A stretch of 51,481 bases of DNA from Methanobrevibacter ruminantium. Its GTDB lineage: Archaea > Methanobacteriota > Methanobacteria > Methanobacteriales > Methanobacteriaceae. The translations under genes were made by a program, and so were the position numbers. Under the pieces are notes generated by a model that made no database searches, was not told the DNA's origin, and saw nothing but the letters and a program-made list of their open reading frames with translations. Location of the stretch: positions 1 to 51,481 of the forward strand of contig NZ_JAEDCO010000008.1 in the NCBI RefSeq assembly GCF_016294135.1, in the 5' to 3' direction. Positions 43,406 through 51,481 of this stretch are shown piece by piece (position 1 is the first letter of the stretch; each line of letters begins with the position of its first letter).

Positions 43406-45070
43406 ATGAGTGAACTATTTACTGAACTTTCACTTGGAAAATTCTTTGAGAGCCAAGTTGAAAAGCAACCTGATCATGAATTTATCGTTTACCCCGACAG
43501 AAACCTTAGATTCACATATAAAGAGTTTGATGAAAGAGTAGACAATATGGCTAAAGGTCTACTTTCCATCGGAATAAAAAAAGGAGACCATGTAGGCATT
43601 TGGGCTAAAAACGTGCCTGAATGGTTAACATTTATGTTTGCAACCGCTAAAATCGGTGCAACAATCGTTACTGTGAACACAGCTTACCAATCCCATGAAT
43701 TAGAATACGTTTTGAAACAGTCAGATATGAAAGCATTGGCAATGACTGATGGATTTAGGGATACAAGCTATTTTGATATCATTAATGAACTTGTTCCAGA
43801 AATGAAAACAAGTGCAAGAGGAAATTTGAAAAGTGAAAAATTCCCTTGCTTAAAATACATTATCCATGTAGGGCAGGAAAAGCATAGGGGAATGTTCAAT
43901 ACAAATGAATTATTGCTTCTTGGAATGAACTATGATGATGATGAGTATCAGAAAGTTAAGGATTCCGTTACACAACATGATGTAATCAATATGCAATATA
44001 CAAGTGGTACTGAGGGATTCCCTAAAGGAGTAATGCTTACAAGCCGTAACATTGTTAATGACGGATATTACATTGGAGAAAACATGAATTATACTCCTGC
44101 TGACAGGCTTCTCTTACAAGTGCCTTTATTCCACTGCTTTGGAACTGTACTGGGAGTGATGGCAGTCATTACACATGGTTCCACTATGATTATGCTTGAA
44201 GAATATGACCCTCTTCTTGCAATTTCATCAATTCAAAAGGAAAAATGCACATCCATCTATGGAGTTCCAACCATGTTCATTGGAATGATGAACCATCCGA
44301 TGTTTGATATGTTTGATATGTCTTCACTTAGAACTGGTATCATGGCAGGTTCCACATGTCCGGTTGAAACCATGAAAGATGCAATTGAAAAGATGAACAT
44401 GAAGGAAATTACCAGTGTATACGGCCTTACTGAAGCAGCACCAGGATTTACTCAAACCAATGCAGCGGATACATTTGAGAAAAAAATCAATACTGTAGGA
44501 AGAAAATTCCCTAATATTGAAGTTAAGATTGTAGATCCTGAAACCGGTGAGGAACTTGGACCTGGAGAAACTGGAGAAATCATGTGCAGAGGTTTCAATG
44601 TAATGAAAGGTTACTACAATATGCCTGAAAAAACCGCTGAAACCATTGAACCGGATGGATGGCTACACTCTGGAGACTTAGCTACTGTAGATGAGGAAGG
44701 TTACTACTCAATTGTAGGAAGAATCAAGGACATGATCATTCGTGGTGGAGAAAACATCTATCCAAGAGAAATCGAAGAGTATCTCTTCACTCATGAATGT
44801 GTACAGGATGTTCAGGTAGCAGGTATTCCTGATGAGAAATACGGTGAAATCGTTGGTGCATTCATTATCAAGGAACCTGGATACGATGATGTTACTGAAG
44901 CGGATATCAGAGACTTCTGTATCGGCAGCATTGCTAGATATAAAGTTCCTAAATATGTGTTCTTTGTAGATGAGTTCCCACTTACCACAAGTGGTAAAAT
45001 CCAAAAATACAAATTAGGTGAAATCGGATTAAGGCTTCTCGATGAGAGAAGAGAAAGAGGAGAATTATAA
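43406..45070 (+). CDS. AMP-dependent acyl-CoA synthetase
   Basis: 554 residues of the ANL superfamily. Adenylation motif YTSGTEGFPKGV, substrate-pocket sequence VYGLTEAAPGFTQTN, hinge GWLHSGDLATVDEEGYY and C-terminal catalytic lysine in TTSGKIQK are all present. It activates a carboxylic acid with ATP and CoA. The length and sequence fit medium-chain or branched-chain acyl-CoA ligases better than acetyl-CoA synthetase (about 650 residues). Probably used to assimilate environmental acids. Linked to the XRE-cupin regulator. Confidence 0.88.
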   Translation: MSELFTELSLGKFFESQVEKQPDHEFIVYPDRNLRFTYKEFDERVDNMAKGLLSIGIKKGDHVGIWAKNVPEWLTFMFATAKIGATIVTVNTAYQSHELEYVLKQSDMKALAMTDGFRDTSYFDIINELVPEMKTSARGNLKSEKFPCLKYIIHVGQEKHRGMFNTNELLLLGMNYDDDEYQKVKDSVTQHDVINMQYTSGTEGFPKGVMLTSRNIVNDGYYIGENMNYTPADRLLLQVPLFHCFGTVLGVMAVITHGSTMIMLEEYDPLLAISSIQKEKCTSIYGVPTMFIGMMNHPMFDMFDMSSLRTGIMAGSTCPVETMKDAIEKMNMKEITSVYGLTEAAPGFTQTNAADTFEKKINTVGRKFPNIEVKIVDPETGEELGPGETGEIMCRGFNVMKGYYNMPEKTAETIEPDGWLHSGDLATVDEEGYYSIVGRIKDMIIRGGENIYPREIEEYLFTHECVQDVQVAGIPDEKYGEIVGAFIIKEPGYDDVTEADIRDFCIGSIARYKVPKYVFFVDEFPLTTSGKIQKYKLGEIGLRLLDERRERGEL

Positions 45071-45088
45071 TTCTCCTTAACCCCTCTT

Positions 45089-45970
45089 TCAATTATTTTT
45101 TAAATATGTGAATTCAAAAGTTGTTTCATCAATACCATAACCAATAGCCACTTTCCTTAAGTCAGCTAGTGTTGACTCAATACCATTAACATTTTCACTA
45201 TTCACTGATAATCTAAGCTTGGATGTGAGAACATTTTCTATTCCATCCAATGACCAAATATGAAAATCATCAATTGATTCAACATGATTAACACTTAATA
45301 AATCTTTTTTTAATGAATCAACATCAATATTGCTTGGACTTGATTGCAAAAGTATTTTAACGCTTGCAATTAATGTTTTGGCCAAATTATAGATAACCCA
45401 AACACTTACTAAAATAGATGCAATTGGATCGAGAATTGGAATGTTTGCAAAATATAAAATCAAACTGACTATTAGAAGAGCAACCCATTCGAATACATCT
45501 CCAAGCATATGAATAGAAATGGCCTTTTCATTAAATGTTCTTCCTTTATGCAATCTAATTAAAGAGGCTCCTTTAAATATTATGCCTAAAATAGCAATCA
45601 GGATCATGCCTGAAGCATCAGGAGATTGGCTTATGAATAGTCGATGCAATGCTTCATAAGCAACAGTCATAGAGACTAGGAGGACTATAGTGGAATTAAA
45701 TAAGGCTCCAAAAATGGATAATCTTTGGAAACCGTAAGTAAAATTATCATTGGATTTCCTAATGGAAAATTTTTCCAAAATCCACGCAATCAATATTGAA
45801 ATTGTATCACTTAAATCATGCAAAGCATCAGATAGGATTGCTACACTATTCGTGAAAATTCCTCCGCTGATAACGATAATATTAAATATTATATTTAAAA
45901 CCAATGCAATGGAAAGGTTTTCGCTAGCTTCTTTATGTACATTATGTTTTTTGAAATTTTTTTTAATCAA
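45089..45970 (-). CDS. Cation diffusion facilitator (CDF) transporter
   Basis: 293 residues, six membrane helices plus a cytoplasmic ferredoxin-like domain (from about 205). The zinc-site motifs are LSDALHDLSDTIS in helix 2 and HMLGDVFEW in helix 5. It exports Zn2+, Co2+ or related metals in exchange for protons. Start TTG 45970 after AAAGGAGGAT. Convergent with the acyl-CoA synthetase gene. Confidence 0.92.
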   Translation of the reverse strand: MIKKNFKKHNVHKEASENLSIALVLNIIFNIIVISGGIFTNSVAILSDALHDLSDTISILIAWILEKFSIRKSNDNFTYGFQRLSIFGALFNSTIVLLVSMTVAYEALHRLFISQSPDASGMILIAILGIIFKGASLIRLHKGRTFNEKAISIHMLGDVFEWVALLIVSLILYFANIPILDPIASILVSVWVIYNLAKTLIASVKILLQSSPSNIDVDSLKKDLLSVNHVESIDDFHIWSLDGIENVLTSKLRLSVNSENVNGIESTLADLRKVAIGYGIDETTFEFTYLKNN

Positions 45971-46376
45971 AGTATCCTCCTTTTATCAAGATCTTGAAAT
46001 TAAATTCTATCATAACAATTTTAGAAAGAATAAAAAAATTACAATTATTCTATAAAAGAGTTTTTAAAGTCCCATAAAGCCATTCACATTTTTTCTTTAT
46101 AACTGCATAAAGAAAAATTCTTTTGAATCAGATATTGGCAAAAGCCTACATTATCTTTTAAAAACCCAAATATAAAAATATAGATTAAAGATTTTTTTAA
46201 TTGAATCAATATCATATTATATTAAATTGCAAACTCTTATAATTTTATATGTTTTACTATTTAATTTAAAAATATATAAAATAATAATGATAGAAAAAAA
46301 TCAAAAAGAATAAAAACTTTTAAAAATAATAAATAATATCTACTATTTTTTACATATAATATTTAGAGGAATTAAT
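45971..46376. other. Divergent intergenic region with a strong A/T hairpin
   Basis: No gene. A hairpin of 11 bp (46090-46100 with 46107-46117, loop AACTGC) lies in the leader of the CDF gene on the minus strand, about 120 bases from its start. It could be a regulatory structure, but nothing matches a known riboswitch. The right part is A/T-rich promoter sequence for the oxidoreductase gene. Confidence 0.4.
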
Positions 46377-47834
46377 ATGGATTATGATGTAATATATATT
46401 GGAAGTGGAAATGCAGCATGGCAAGGAGGCCGTTTCTTAAGAAAAGCAGGCCTTAAAATATTAATCGTTGAAGAAAGCCTATATGGTGGAACATGTGCAA
46501 ACAGAGGTTGCAACTCAAAGGCAATCCTTGATGCCCCATATGAAATAAAGGCATTGGCAGACAATTTCGAAGGCTGTGGAAAATCCGGCGATTTTGATGT
46601 GGATTGGACTGCATTAATGGAATTGAAACGTAAGAGAATTGCAAATATGGCTCCTTTCCTTGATGGAAAATTCAAGGAATATGGCCTTGATGTTGCTCAT
46701 GGAAGAGGAATAATCATTGATGAGCATACCGTTCAAGTTGGAGAAGAGAAATTCACCACAGAGAAAATAGTCATTTGTACTGGTTTGAAACCTGCAATTC
46801 CAGACATTCCTGGAAAGGAATACTTACATGACAGCACTGACTTTTTAGACATTGATGAGCTTCCAAAGCATGCAATAATCATTGGTGCAGGATTTGTAGG
46901 AATGGAATTTGCATCAATCCTTGCAGAGGCAGGTCTTGAAGCGGATGTAATCATCAGAGGAGACAGGGCATTGAAATACTTCCACCAGCCATATGTTCAA
47001 CATGTAATTGAAATACTTAAAGAGAAAAACATCAGATTCCACTTCAATGAAACCGTTAGAGAAATCATTAAGGATGAGAATGTTGCAATCGATAATCCTG
47101 AAAAAAGAGTTCTTAATCTTGAAAATGCATTGAATATTGATGATAAATTAAGGGATCCTGATGCTAAAATCGATAATAAAGCTTATGAAAATGCATTTAC
47201 AGTTAACTGTGAAAGCGGTTTAAGCTTAGCAGGAGACTATGTCATTGCAGCTATGGGAAGAGAAGCAAATGTAGATGACATTGGTCTTGAAAACGTAGGT
47301 TTGACATATACCAATAGAGGAATTAAGGTTAATGAATACCTTCAAACTGAAGTTCCTAATATCTATGCAAGCGGTGATGTGGCAGATAGTGGAATCGCAA
47401 AGCTTGTAACTGTTGCAATCCATCAATCAAAATACCTTGGAAAGGCATTATTGGAGGAAAATCCTGAAAAAATAGTTTATCCTGTAGTTCCTGCAGTTGC
47501 TTATACAATTCCAAGAATAGCAACAGTTGGAGTTCCTGCTTTTGTAGCTGAAGAGAGTGATGACTACGAAGTGCATAGAATCCAATACGGAAAATCCTAT
47601 TCACTTGAGCTTAAAAACGACAGAACCGCTGAAGCTAAGGTAATTGTAGATAAGGACCTTCAAATAGTCGGTGCAGAAATCATGGCAGCAGATGCCGAGA
47701 ATGTGGCGAATATGTTTACATTCATCATCAATCAAAAAATCAGCCTTGAAGATCTTGACCATATGATTTATGCATTCCCTTCAAGCAGTTCAGTATGCTT
47801 GTACAAATTGCACAACATTCATTATACATTTTAG
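46377..47834 (+). CDS. Flavoprotein disulfide reductase-like protein
   Basis: 485 residues of the dihydrolipoamide dehydrogenase/mercuric reductase family. FAD-binding IGSGNAAWQGG (8-18), redox pair C40-ANRG-C45, NAD(P)-binding IIGAGFVGMEFASI (about 167-180) and the second FAD segment near 325 (IYASGDVADSGIAKL) are intact. In the C-terminal dimer domain, where the family has a catalytic HPxxxE, this protein reads AFPSSSSV, so the usual base is missing. An insert-rich region (about 225-265) lies in the NAD domain. It likely reduces a small thiol or metal with altered chemistry; substrate unknown. Confidence 0.85.
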   Translation: MDYDVIYIGSGNAAWQGGRFLRKAGLKILIVEESLYGGTCANRGCNSKAILDAPYEIKALADNFEGCGKSGDFDVDWTALMELKRKRIANMAPFLDGKFKEYGLDVAHGRGIIIDEHTVQVGEEKFTTEKIVICTGLKPAIPDIPGKEYLHDSTDFLDIDELPKHAIIIGAGFVGMEFASILAEAGLEADVIIRGDRALKYFHQPYVQHVIEILKEKNIRFHFNETVREIIKDENVAIDNPEKRVLNLENALNIDDKLRDPDAKIDNKAYENAFTVNCESGLSLAGDYVIAAMGREANVDDIGLENVGLTYTNRGIKVNEYLQTEVPNIYASGDVADSGIAKLVTVAIHQSKYLGKALLEENPEKIVYPVVPAVAYTIPRIATVGVPAFVAEESDDYEVHRIQYGKSYSLELKNDRTAEAKVIVDKDLQIVGAEIMAADAENVANMFTFIINQKISLEDLDHMIYAFPSSSSVCLYKLHNIHYTF

Positions 47835-47910
47835 ATAGGAATTTATTTTTCCTATTTTTCTATTTTTAATTTTTTTATTTTTTTTCTGAATTTTTATTTT
47901 TTTAAGTTTT

Positions 47911-48744
47911 TTATGATTTTCTATATGGTCCAAAATTTTCCAATTTTTGACTTGCTATCATTGATGCAAAATCTGCAGAATTTTTAAAAGTTTTGTTTTT
48001 TAATCTTGCTGATATATATGCAGCCATATAAGTATCACCACATCCAGTAGCATCTACAATATCATCACATTTAACTGCATTTATTTTAATAGTTGTGTCA
48101 TTACTATCAACAATTCTTGAACCTCTACTTCCATTTGTTACAACAAATGTTGAACCTTCAAATTTTCCACATTTTATGATATCAAATTCGCCTTCATCCA
48201 TGAAAATTGTATCACTTATATCAAAAACATATTTTAGGTCATCGGATAGTTTTAATACCATCGAATTGTTTTCATCCTTGAATCTTAAAAAACCTTGAAG
48301 TGAAATAAATATTGGAACTTCAAAAGTTTTCAGAAATTCCAAAGTTTCAATTGGAAAGTCATTGCTGTTAAGTGGTGTCAGGACAAATGCATCAATATCA
48401 CGATCATCAATTTCACATTCATCAAGAATATTCTTTATCTCATCAGCAAGTATAGGTATATCTGCAAAGTTGGTTGATTGCTTTCTCATATCCAGATTAT
48501 CCTTATTAGGATATTCATTAATGAAATGATGAGTATCATCCTTTAAAATTAGCTTTACTTTTGACTTATTTGGGAATTCATCAATCAAGTCAGCATTTGA
48601 AGCATTCACTACTGCTAAGTAATCATTGTAAAACTCTTCATAAACAAAGCTTTGGAAAAAGCTGGCTCCACCTACTTTAGAGCTTTCCTCATCTCCAATT
48701 ATTATTAGATCTTCACATGCTGGTCCAATTAATACAAGTGTCAT
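47911..48744 (-). CDS. PfkB-family sugar kinase-like protein
   Basis: 277 residues from ATG 48744 (TTG 48753 is possible). N-terminal Rossmann strand LVLIGPACEDLIIIGDEESS and the family's C-terminal signature DATGCGDTYMAAYI, with the catalytic aspartate and anion hole, are clear. The middle is shortened compared with ribokinase-like enzymes. Substrate unknown; nucleoside or sugar kinases of this type are common in methanogens. Confidence 0.85.
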   Translation of the reverse strand: MTLVLIGPACEDLIIIGDEESSKVGGASFFQSFVYEEFYNDYLAVVNASNADLIDEFPNKSKVKLILKDDTHHFINEYPNKDNLDMRKQSTNFADIPILADEIKNILDECEIDDRDIDAFVLTPLNSNDFPIETLEFLKTFEVPIFISLQGFLRFKDENNSMVLKLSDDLKYVFDISDTIFMDEGEFDIIKCGKFEGSTFVVTNGSRGSRIVDSNDTTIKINAVKCDDIVDATGCGDTYMAAYISARLKNKTFKNSADFASMIASQKLENFGPYRKS

Positions 48745-48917
48745 GGCAATCAATCTTTATTGTTTTAAAGAAAAAAATAAAATTCCTAATTTAAAATTAT
48801 TTTCTCTTTAGAAATATATAAACTTAGTGAAAGATTAATTAGTATAAAAAAGAAATTAAATTAATATAAACAGGAACTATTTTTGATAAAATAATAAATC
48901 AGCAAAAAGGTAATAGA

Positions 48918-49448
48918 ATGGATATTTTAAGTTTGCCCCTTAACATCATCATTGGAAACATAATATCTTTTTTTGCATCAATTGCACTTATCTTAAGTTG
49001 CGTAGTCAATGATAAAAGAGAGGCATATAAATATCAGGTTATTGAAGCGCTTATTCTTACTGTTTCCTCTGCTTTTTTCCTTTCATGGACAGGAATACTT
49101 ACAATGCTCATTGCAGCGGCAAGGAATTACTTGGTTATGAATGAAAAGCTTACTTCCAAATTAGCAATAATGTTCATTATAATTACCCTAATCATTTGTC
49201 CAATAATAAATACAATGGGCCTGATTGGACTATTGCCTATGATTGGAATCATACAGCTTACCATTTGCAACTATTACTTGAAAACAATCAAATGGATTAA
49301 GGTAGCATTTATTGTTAATGTTTTAATCTATGCAGTTTACTTTATAGGAATATATGATATTGTATCATGTCTTACTCAAGTGATTACAGCCCTTATAGGA
49401 TTTGTTTCATTATTTAAGTTAATTAAAGAAGAAAGTGAGAAAAGATGA
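48918..49448 (+). CDS. YgjV-like integral membrane protein
   Basis: 176 residues, five to six hydrophobic helices with few charged loops. LSLPLNIIIGNIISFFASIA, DKREAYKYQVIEALILTVS and the C-terminal LIGFVSLFKLIKEESEKR fit the bacterial inner membrane (Imp-YgjV) family, function unknown. A TATA-like box near 48814 lies between this gene and the divergent pfkB-type gene and could serve either. Confidence 0.7.
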   Translation: MDILSLPLNIIIGNIISFFASIALILSCVVNDKREAYKYQVIEALILTVSSAFFLSWTGILTMLIAAARNYLVMNEKLTSKLAIMFIIITLIICPIINTMGLIGLLPMIGIIQLTICNYYLKTIKWIKVAFIVNVLIYAVYFIGIYDIVSCLTQVITALIGFVSLFKLIKEESEKR

Positions 49449-49542
49449 AAAAATAGTTTAAATAATAAATAAATTAATAATTACTGTATTAATTGCTTGA
49501 TAATAAAAAAAGAAAATATTTGAAGAGTGAATACTTTAAGAA

Positions 49543-50493
49543 TTACTCTTCATTACTAAAATATTTTGTAAAGACATATGCAAGAATTGATCCTGCAAAG
49601 TTTTGCCATACAGAATACAATGCACCAGGAACTGTCGCTAAAGTCAATGCTGGGAAATGTGTTTTAGCAAGGCTTGTAGATAACCCTGAATTCTGGAAAG
49701 CAAGTTCTATTGCAATTGTAATCATCTGCTTTCTTTTCATTCCAGAAATATAAGCTATTACAAATCCTAAAGCCATTGCTATGAAATATTGCAAAACAAT
49801 CACTGCAATTATTACAAGGGATGAACTGATAATTGCTTCCTTGTTTACACCAATCACACCAGCAACGATAATTGCTATCACAACAGAAGACAATGCAGGC
49901 AAGTAATCCTTCAATTCCTCACAAAAGTCTGGGAATTTATAATTGAGGAACAATCCTAAACCTATTGGAATAATTACAATCTGCACAATAGAAATGAACA
50001 TATCAACAGGATTGAATGCTATTGTATTTCCAATTAGAATCAATGTGATAATTGGAGTTAAGATAGGTGAAATTACAGTGGATACTGCAGTAAGGGATAC
50101 TGAAAGGGCCAAATCCCCTTTTGCTAAGAAGGTAATTACATCAGATGCTGTTCCACCAGGAACTGTTCCAACAAGAACAAGCCCAACAGCCAATGCTTCA
50201 TTCAAGTGAAAAAGACTTGCAATTGCAAATGCTATAAGAGGCATCAGCAAATATTGGGTACTGACTCCAATTAGAATCTCTTTAGGCCTTTTGAATACAT
50301 TTACAAAGTGATCTATTTTTAGTGTTGTACCCATTCCAAAGAGAATGATTCCTAAAAGAACATTTATTATATTTACTCCCATAAACTCTTCCATAACCCA
50401 ATTAAATGAACTTGGAATGGTTATGGCAATAAATACAGCAAGTAGAATAATTATAAAGAAATATTTCTCAACTAATTTAAAAAATATTTTCAT
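49543..50493 (-). CDS. Bile acid:sodium symporter (BASS) family transporter
   Basis: 316 residues with about ten membrane helices. The paired Na+-site motifs appear as GTVPGGTASDVITF in the crossover of the first half and ELAFQNSGLSTSLA in the second. BASS members carry organic anions such as 2-keto acids or pantoate with sodium. Substrate unknown. Convergent with the YgjV-like gene. Confidence 0.9.
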   Translation of the reverse strand: MKIFFKLVEKYFFIIILLAVFIAITIPSSFNWVMEEFMGVNIINVLLGIILFGMGTTLKIDHFVNVFKRPKEILIGVSTQYLLMPLIAFAIASLFHLNEALAVGLVLVGTVPGGTASDVITFLAKGDLALSVSLTAVSTVISPILTPIITLILIGNTIAFNPVDMFISIVQIVIIPIGLGLFLNYKFPDFCEELKDYLPALSSVVIAIIVAGVIGVNKEAIISSSLVIIAVIVLQYFIAMALGFVIAYISGMKRKQMITIAIELAFQNSGLSTSLAKTHFPALTLATVPGALYSVWQNFAGSILAYVFTKYFSNEE

Positions 50494-50686
50494 AAAATTA
50501 ATATTTGTTAAATCTATTTATAAATCTTTAGATTGTGACATTGCTAAAAAAAAAAAATAATTAAATCTATAAAATTTTTAAAATAATTCCATATAATGCG
50601 AACTAATTATTGCATGATAAAAAAAAACAAGAATTGTAAAAAATATAAAAAAGAAAAAAAGGTTAAATTTTAAAAAAATAAAAGAA

Positions 50687-50705
50687 AGGAGATTATAAAT
50701 CTCCT
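50687..50705 (-). terminator. Hairpin terminator of the adhesin gene
   Basis: AGGAGATT-ATA-AATCTCCT is a perfect 8-bp stem nine bases past the stop codon. On the minus strand it is followed by T-rich sequence (TTCTTTTATTTTTTT), matching intrinsic-like termination of this highly transcribed type of gene. Confidence 0.6.
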
Positions 50706-50714
50706 AAAAACTGT

Positions 50715-51481
50715 TTATTCTTCTTCTCTACGTTTTAAGCCTAATCCGATTAAGACGAATGCTGCTAATAAAGCAACTAATGGGTTACCAGTGTTTAACA
50801 TTTTAGCTGGAACTACTTCAGGTACAGGTTCCTCAGGTTCTTCAGGTACAGGAGGTTCAGGTTGAGGTTCATCCTCATAAACACTTACAGTACCATTTCC
50901 GCTGGATGCAAGGTAAGTTGAATTACCTTTGAAAGTAGCAGTGAATTGATATTCATCGCCAGCTTTAGCATCTTCAGGGATAGTCCAATCGAATTGACCT
51001 TTACCATCTTTAACAGTGACAGTCACTTTCTTACCATCAGGGCAAGTAATTACAACATCACCATTAAATGGAGTTCCATCTTCAGTAGTAACTTCAACAT
51101 CTAAAGTTACAGTTTCACCAGGTTTACCGCTAGCATCAGAAATGGTAGTGGTAGTTTCAATAATTATACTTAACCTATTAACAGTAATCTTACTAGTATT
51201 ATTAGCAACAGTGTGATTTGCATCAACTTGAGTAGTCAAAGTAACAGTGTATTCACCAGCTAATAAATAATCCTTATCAATAGTGATAACACCATCTTGA
51301 ACAGTACCAGACAATTCAACACCTTCACCAGTAATGACATAAGTCACACCAGTAGCATTCTCGCTAGCAACATTAACAGTAATAGGCTCACCATAAGTAA
51401 CTTCAACATCCTCAGCACTAACGGCAGAAGGAGCTGGAGTCACAAAAATCTTACTAGTATTAGTAGCAACAGTGTGGTTAG
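50715..51481 (-). CDS. Adhesin-like surface protein, C-terminal part (cut by window)
   Basis: 255 residues of the C-terminus; the gene continues beyond the right edge, so its start is not seen. It contains Ig-like (Big-type) beta modules in which NHTVANNTSKI and HTVATNTSKI recur about 100 residues apart, then a domain with TTTISDASGKPGETVTLDVE. The end is PEVVPAKMLNTGNPLVAL, a hydrophobic span and KRREEE. That terminal layout (short polar motif MLNTGNP, about 20 hydrophobic residues, basic then acidic end) anchors the protein in the membrane or, by analogy with sorting signals, is processed. Large adhesin-like proteins of this kind are typical of gut Methanobrevibacter. Confidence 0.85.
   Translation of the reverse strand, partial: NHTVATNTSKIFVTPAPSAVSAEDVEVTYGEPITVNVASENATGVTYVITGEGVELSGTVQDGVITIDKDYLLAGEYTVTLTTQVDANHTVANNTSKITVNRLSIIIETTTTISDASGKPGETVTLDVEVTTEDGTPFNGDVVITCPDGKKVTVTVKDGKGQFDWTIPEDAKAGDEYQFTATFKGNSTYLASSGNGTVSVYEDEPQPEPPVPEEPEEPVPEVVPAKMLNTGNPLVALLAAFVLIGLGLKRREEE

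Noticed and set aside
1..51481. tRNA, rRNA, CRISPR arrays, insertion sequences, integrases
   Set aside because: I looked for characteristic tRNA T-arm/acceptor patterns, repeat-spacer arrays and transposase motifs and found none that I could support.

Overview
The window looks like an AT-rich methanogenic archaeon of the Methanobacteriales, most likely a gut or rumen Methanobrevibacter-type species. The evidence is a tetrahydromethanopterin methyltransferase MtrA paralog, archaeal-type riboflavin synthase, the ArfB deformylase of F420/riboflavin synthesis, an LSm protein with ribosomal protein L37e, a MetX-CBS fusion, TATA-box promoters of the TTTATATACT type, GGTGA/GGAGG ribosome binding sites, and the C-terminus of a large adhesin-like surface protein at the right edge.

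Layout. 1-1250: an mtrA-like gene broken by one extra A in an A8 run. 1.27-7.4 kb: an accessory block with defence/toxin character: an AAA ATPase plus a PD-(D/E)XK-like nuclease, a 30-residue membrane peptide resembling a type I toxin in a strongly structured transcript, a TPR protein, an orphan CARF-HEPN (Cas02710/Csm6-like) ribonuclease with no cas genes, and a HEPN protein with a small partner. 7.4-17.2 kb: a DHA2-type MFS pump, DUF2207 plus LemA, a frameshifted second MFS gene, an SNF-type sodium symporter and metX-CBS. 17.4-25.2 kb: RNase III (uncommon in archaea) behind a triple TATA array, L37e, LSm, TrmO, ArfB, a PUA protein, a second SNF symporter and a YigZ protein. 25.3-34.4 kb: a small secreted acidic protein, a large Ski2-like helicase with a lysine-rich insert, modABC molybdate/tungstate uptake and a LUD/CCG iron-sulfur oxidoreductase pair. 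34.4-42 kb: a DUF2304 gene that has no ATG/GTG/TTG start, GT2 glycosyltransferase, riboflavin synthase, a TPR protein, an ECF/cobalt ATPase that also seems to start at ATT, CbiZ, and glnK-amt behind an NrpR-type operator. 42.1-51.5 kb: a second small secreted protein, XRE-cupin regulator plus acyl-CoA synthetase, CDF transporter, flavin disulfide reductase-like protein, PfkB kinase, YgjV-like and BASS transporters, and the partial adhesin.

Most notable non-gene structure: three copies of a hairpin element abut the stop codons of unrelated minus-strand genes (DUF2207, metX, glnK). Paired stem positions differ between copies in a compensatory way, with a conserved C/C mismatch and an ACCAAAA tail, which points to a selected 3'-UTR RNA structure. 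Other signals are the structured small-peptide transcript at 3.25-3.4 kb, two apparent ATT starts, and two single-base frameshifts. The frameshifts may be real or sequencing errors. No tRNA, rRNA, CRISPR array or insertion sequence was recognised.
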